DNA from: Anaerolineales bacterium
GTDB lineage: Bacteria > Chloroflexota > Anaerolineae > 4572-78 > J111
Assembly (NCBI GenBank): GCA_015075405.1
Contig: JABTUK010000001.1
Coordinates: 372,001-436,000, forward strand
DNA: 64,000 bases
Direction of reading: 5' to 3'
Under the pieces are notes generated by a model. The model was not told where the DNA came from and made no database searches. It was given only the letters and a program-made list of their open reading frames with translations. Below are positions 63,640 through 64,000 of this stretch, in pieces. How positions within the stretch are numbered: position 1 is the stretch's first letter; each line of letters begins with the position of its first letter. The translations under genes and the position numbers were made by a program.

Positions 63640-63737
63640 TTGACGCTCATCAATAACTTTGCTGCGGTCAAGGATTAGAGATTAGAGATTGGAGATTAAT
63701 AATCTCTCCAATCTCTAATCTCCAATCTCCTACTTAG

Positions 63738-63828
63738 AGCCTATCCGAAAAAGGGTAGGTTGGCATCCCTATGCCAGCCGGTGACGCATAGGGATGCGTC
63801 ACCTACGGGGTTATTCGGATAGGCTCTT
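63738..63828. repeat. GAGCCTATCCGAA palindrome
   Basis: GAGCCTATCCGAAAAAGGGT, GGTTGGCATCCCTATGCC and GACGCATAGGGATGCGTC are closed by the inverted GTTATTCGGATAGGCTC. It forms a large folded element between two kinase genes, and the last codons of the partial gene are read from it. Confidence 0.75.
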
Positions 63829-64000
63829 ATTACCCCGTTCCGCCAGAGCAGGCGGCGGCTGCAAGGGAATGGTAAATGAAAAGGTGCTGCCGTGCCCTAC
63901 CTGGCTTTCGACCCACAATTCGCCGCCGTGGAGCGTAACCAGGCGATAACTGATCGGCATACCCAGGCCGGTGCCTTCGGCTCGCCGGGCAATCGAGCTG
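63811..64000 (-). CDS. Histidine kinase, C-terminal fragment
   Basis: The minus-strand frame begins outside the window and encodes about 62 residues ending at 63811. It contains the G2 box and end of the ATPase domain: [20 protein letters not shown] and [19 protein letters not shown]. The last residues (KSLSE) come from the adjacent palindrome, so the stop codon lies inside the repeat element. Confidence 0.85.
   Translation of the reverse strand, partial: SSIARRAEGTGLGMPISYRLVTLHGGELWVESQVGHGSTFSFTIPLQPPPALAERGNKSLSE

Noticed and set aside
16485..64000. Searched intergenic gaps for tRNA, rRNA, tmRNA or tRNA-Sec genes
   Set aside because: No cloverleaf or conserved RNA core was recognised by eye; a covariance-model scan would be needed to be sure.

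Overview
The window looks like a chromosomal segment of a member of the Chloroflexota (Anaerolineae or Ardenticatenia-like). The grounds are content and style: secreted proteins with long Thr/Pro linkers, a C-terminal FLPLLLK-type tail, FHA/GAF/cyclase and Ser/Thr-kinase signalling proteins, a VanW protein and moderately high GC. No rRNA or tRNA gene was seen, so the lineage call is inference.

Region 1 (1-16484) is a type I-E CRISPR-Cas locus. The end of cas7e is followed by cas5e and cas6e, then a 1.6 kb block of 139-bp tandem repeats carrying a REP-associated tyrosine transposase (RAYT), then cas1e, cas2e, a leader and one very long CRISPR array. The array has 29-nt repeats, 32-33 nt spacers, and about 180 repeats by length division. 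Cascade genes and adaptation genes are therefore separated by a repeat/RAYT island. The array contains duplicated spacers, near-identical spacer pairs with codon-like differences, one-base slipped acquisitions that hint at a PAM ending in AG, and a decayed distal end.

Region 2 (16.5-22.9 kb) holds six recognisable coding units, each broken by single-base frameshifts: a Spondin_N/DUF11 surface protein, an SH3-type lipoprotein, a VapB/VapC-like toxin-antitoxin pair, cystathionine beta-synthase and a convergent trans-sulfuration PLP enzyme. The density and type of lesions suggest local sequence error at least as much as true pseudogenes.

Region 3 (23.2-61.3 kb) is mostly intact housekeeping and signalling genes. 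It includes an FHA-winged-helix regulator, a transmembrane Ser/Thr kinase, a LuxR regulator divergent from a SnoaL-like protein, DnaK, a DJ-1/PfpI protein, a ChuX/HutX-like protein, a YnfA protein and an M28 peptidase. It continues with RicT-like PSP1 protein, HolB, a receiver-GAF-kinase protein with degenerate catalytic boxes, VanW, an SNase, an LLM oxidoreductase and a stand-alone DnaJ-type zinc-finger protein. An aldo/keto reductase-TetR operon has a clear palindromic operator. Then come glutamate dehydrogenase, a tail-anchored TPR protein, DUF6155, a YdcF-like protein, an FHA-GAF-cyclase, AcpS and an HtrA-like protease. SelD is read through an in-frame UGA as a selenoprotein. A PBECR-like toxin/DUF2283 pair, ComEC and an operon of Thr/Pro-linker surface proteins follow.

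Region 4 (61.3-64 kb) is a complete IS1595-like element with 8-bp target duplication, inserted exactly at the stop codon of a receiver-histidine kinase gene, followed by the end of another histidine kinase. Nearly every intergenic gap carries a hairpin built from short tandem words or a dispersed palindromic element, and in at least three genes the reading frame runs into such a hairpin and gains an extra C-terminal tail.
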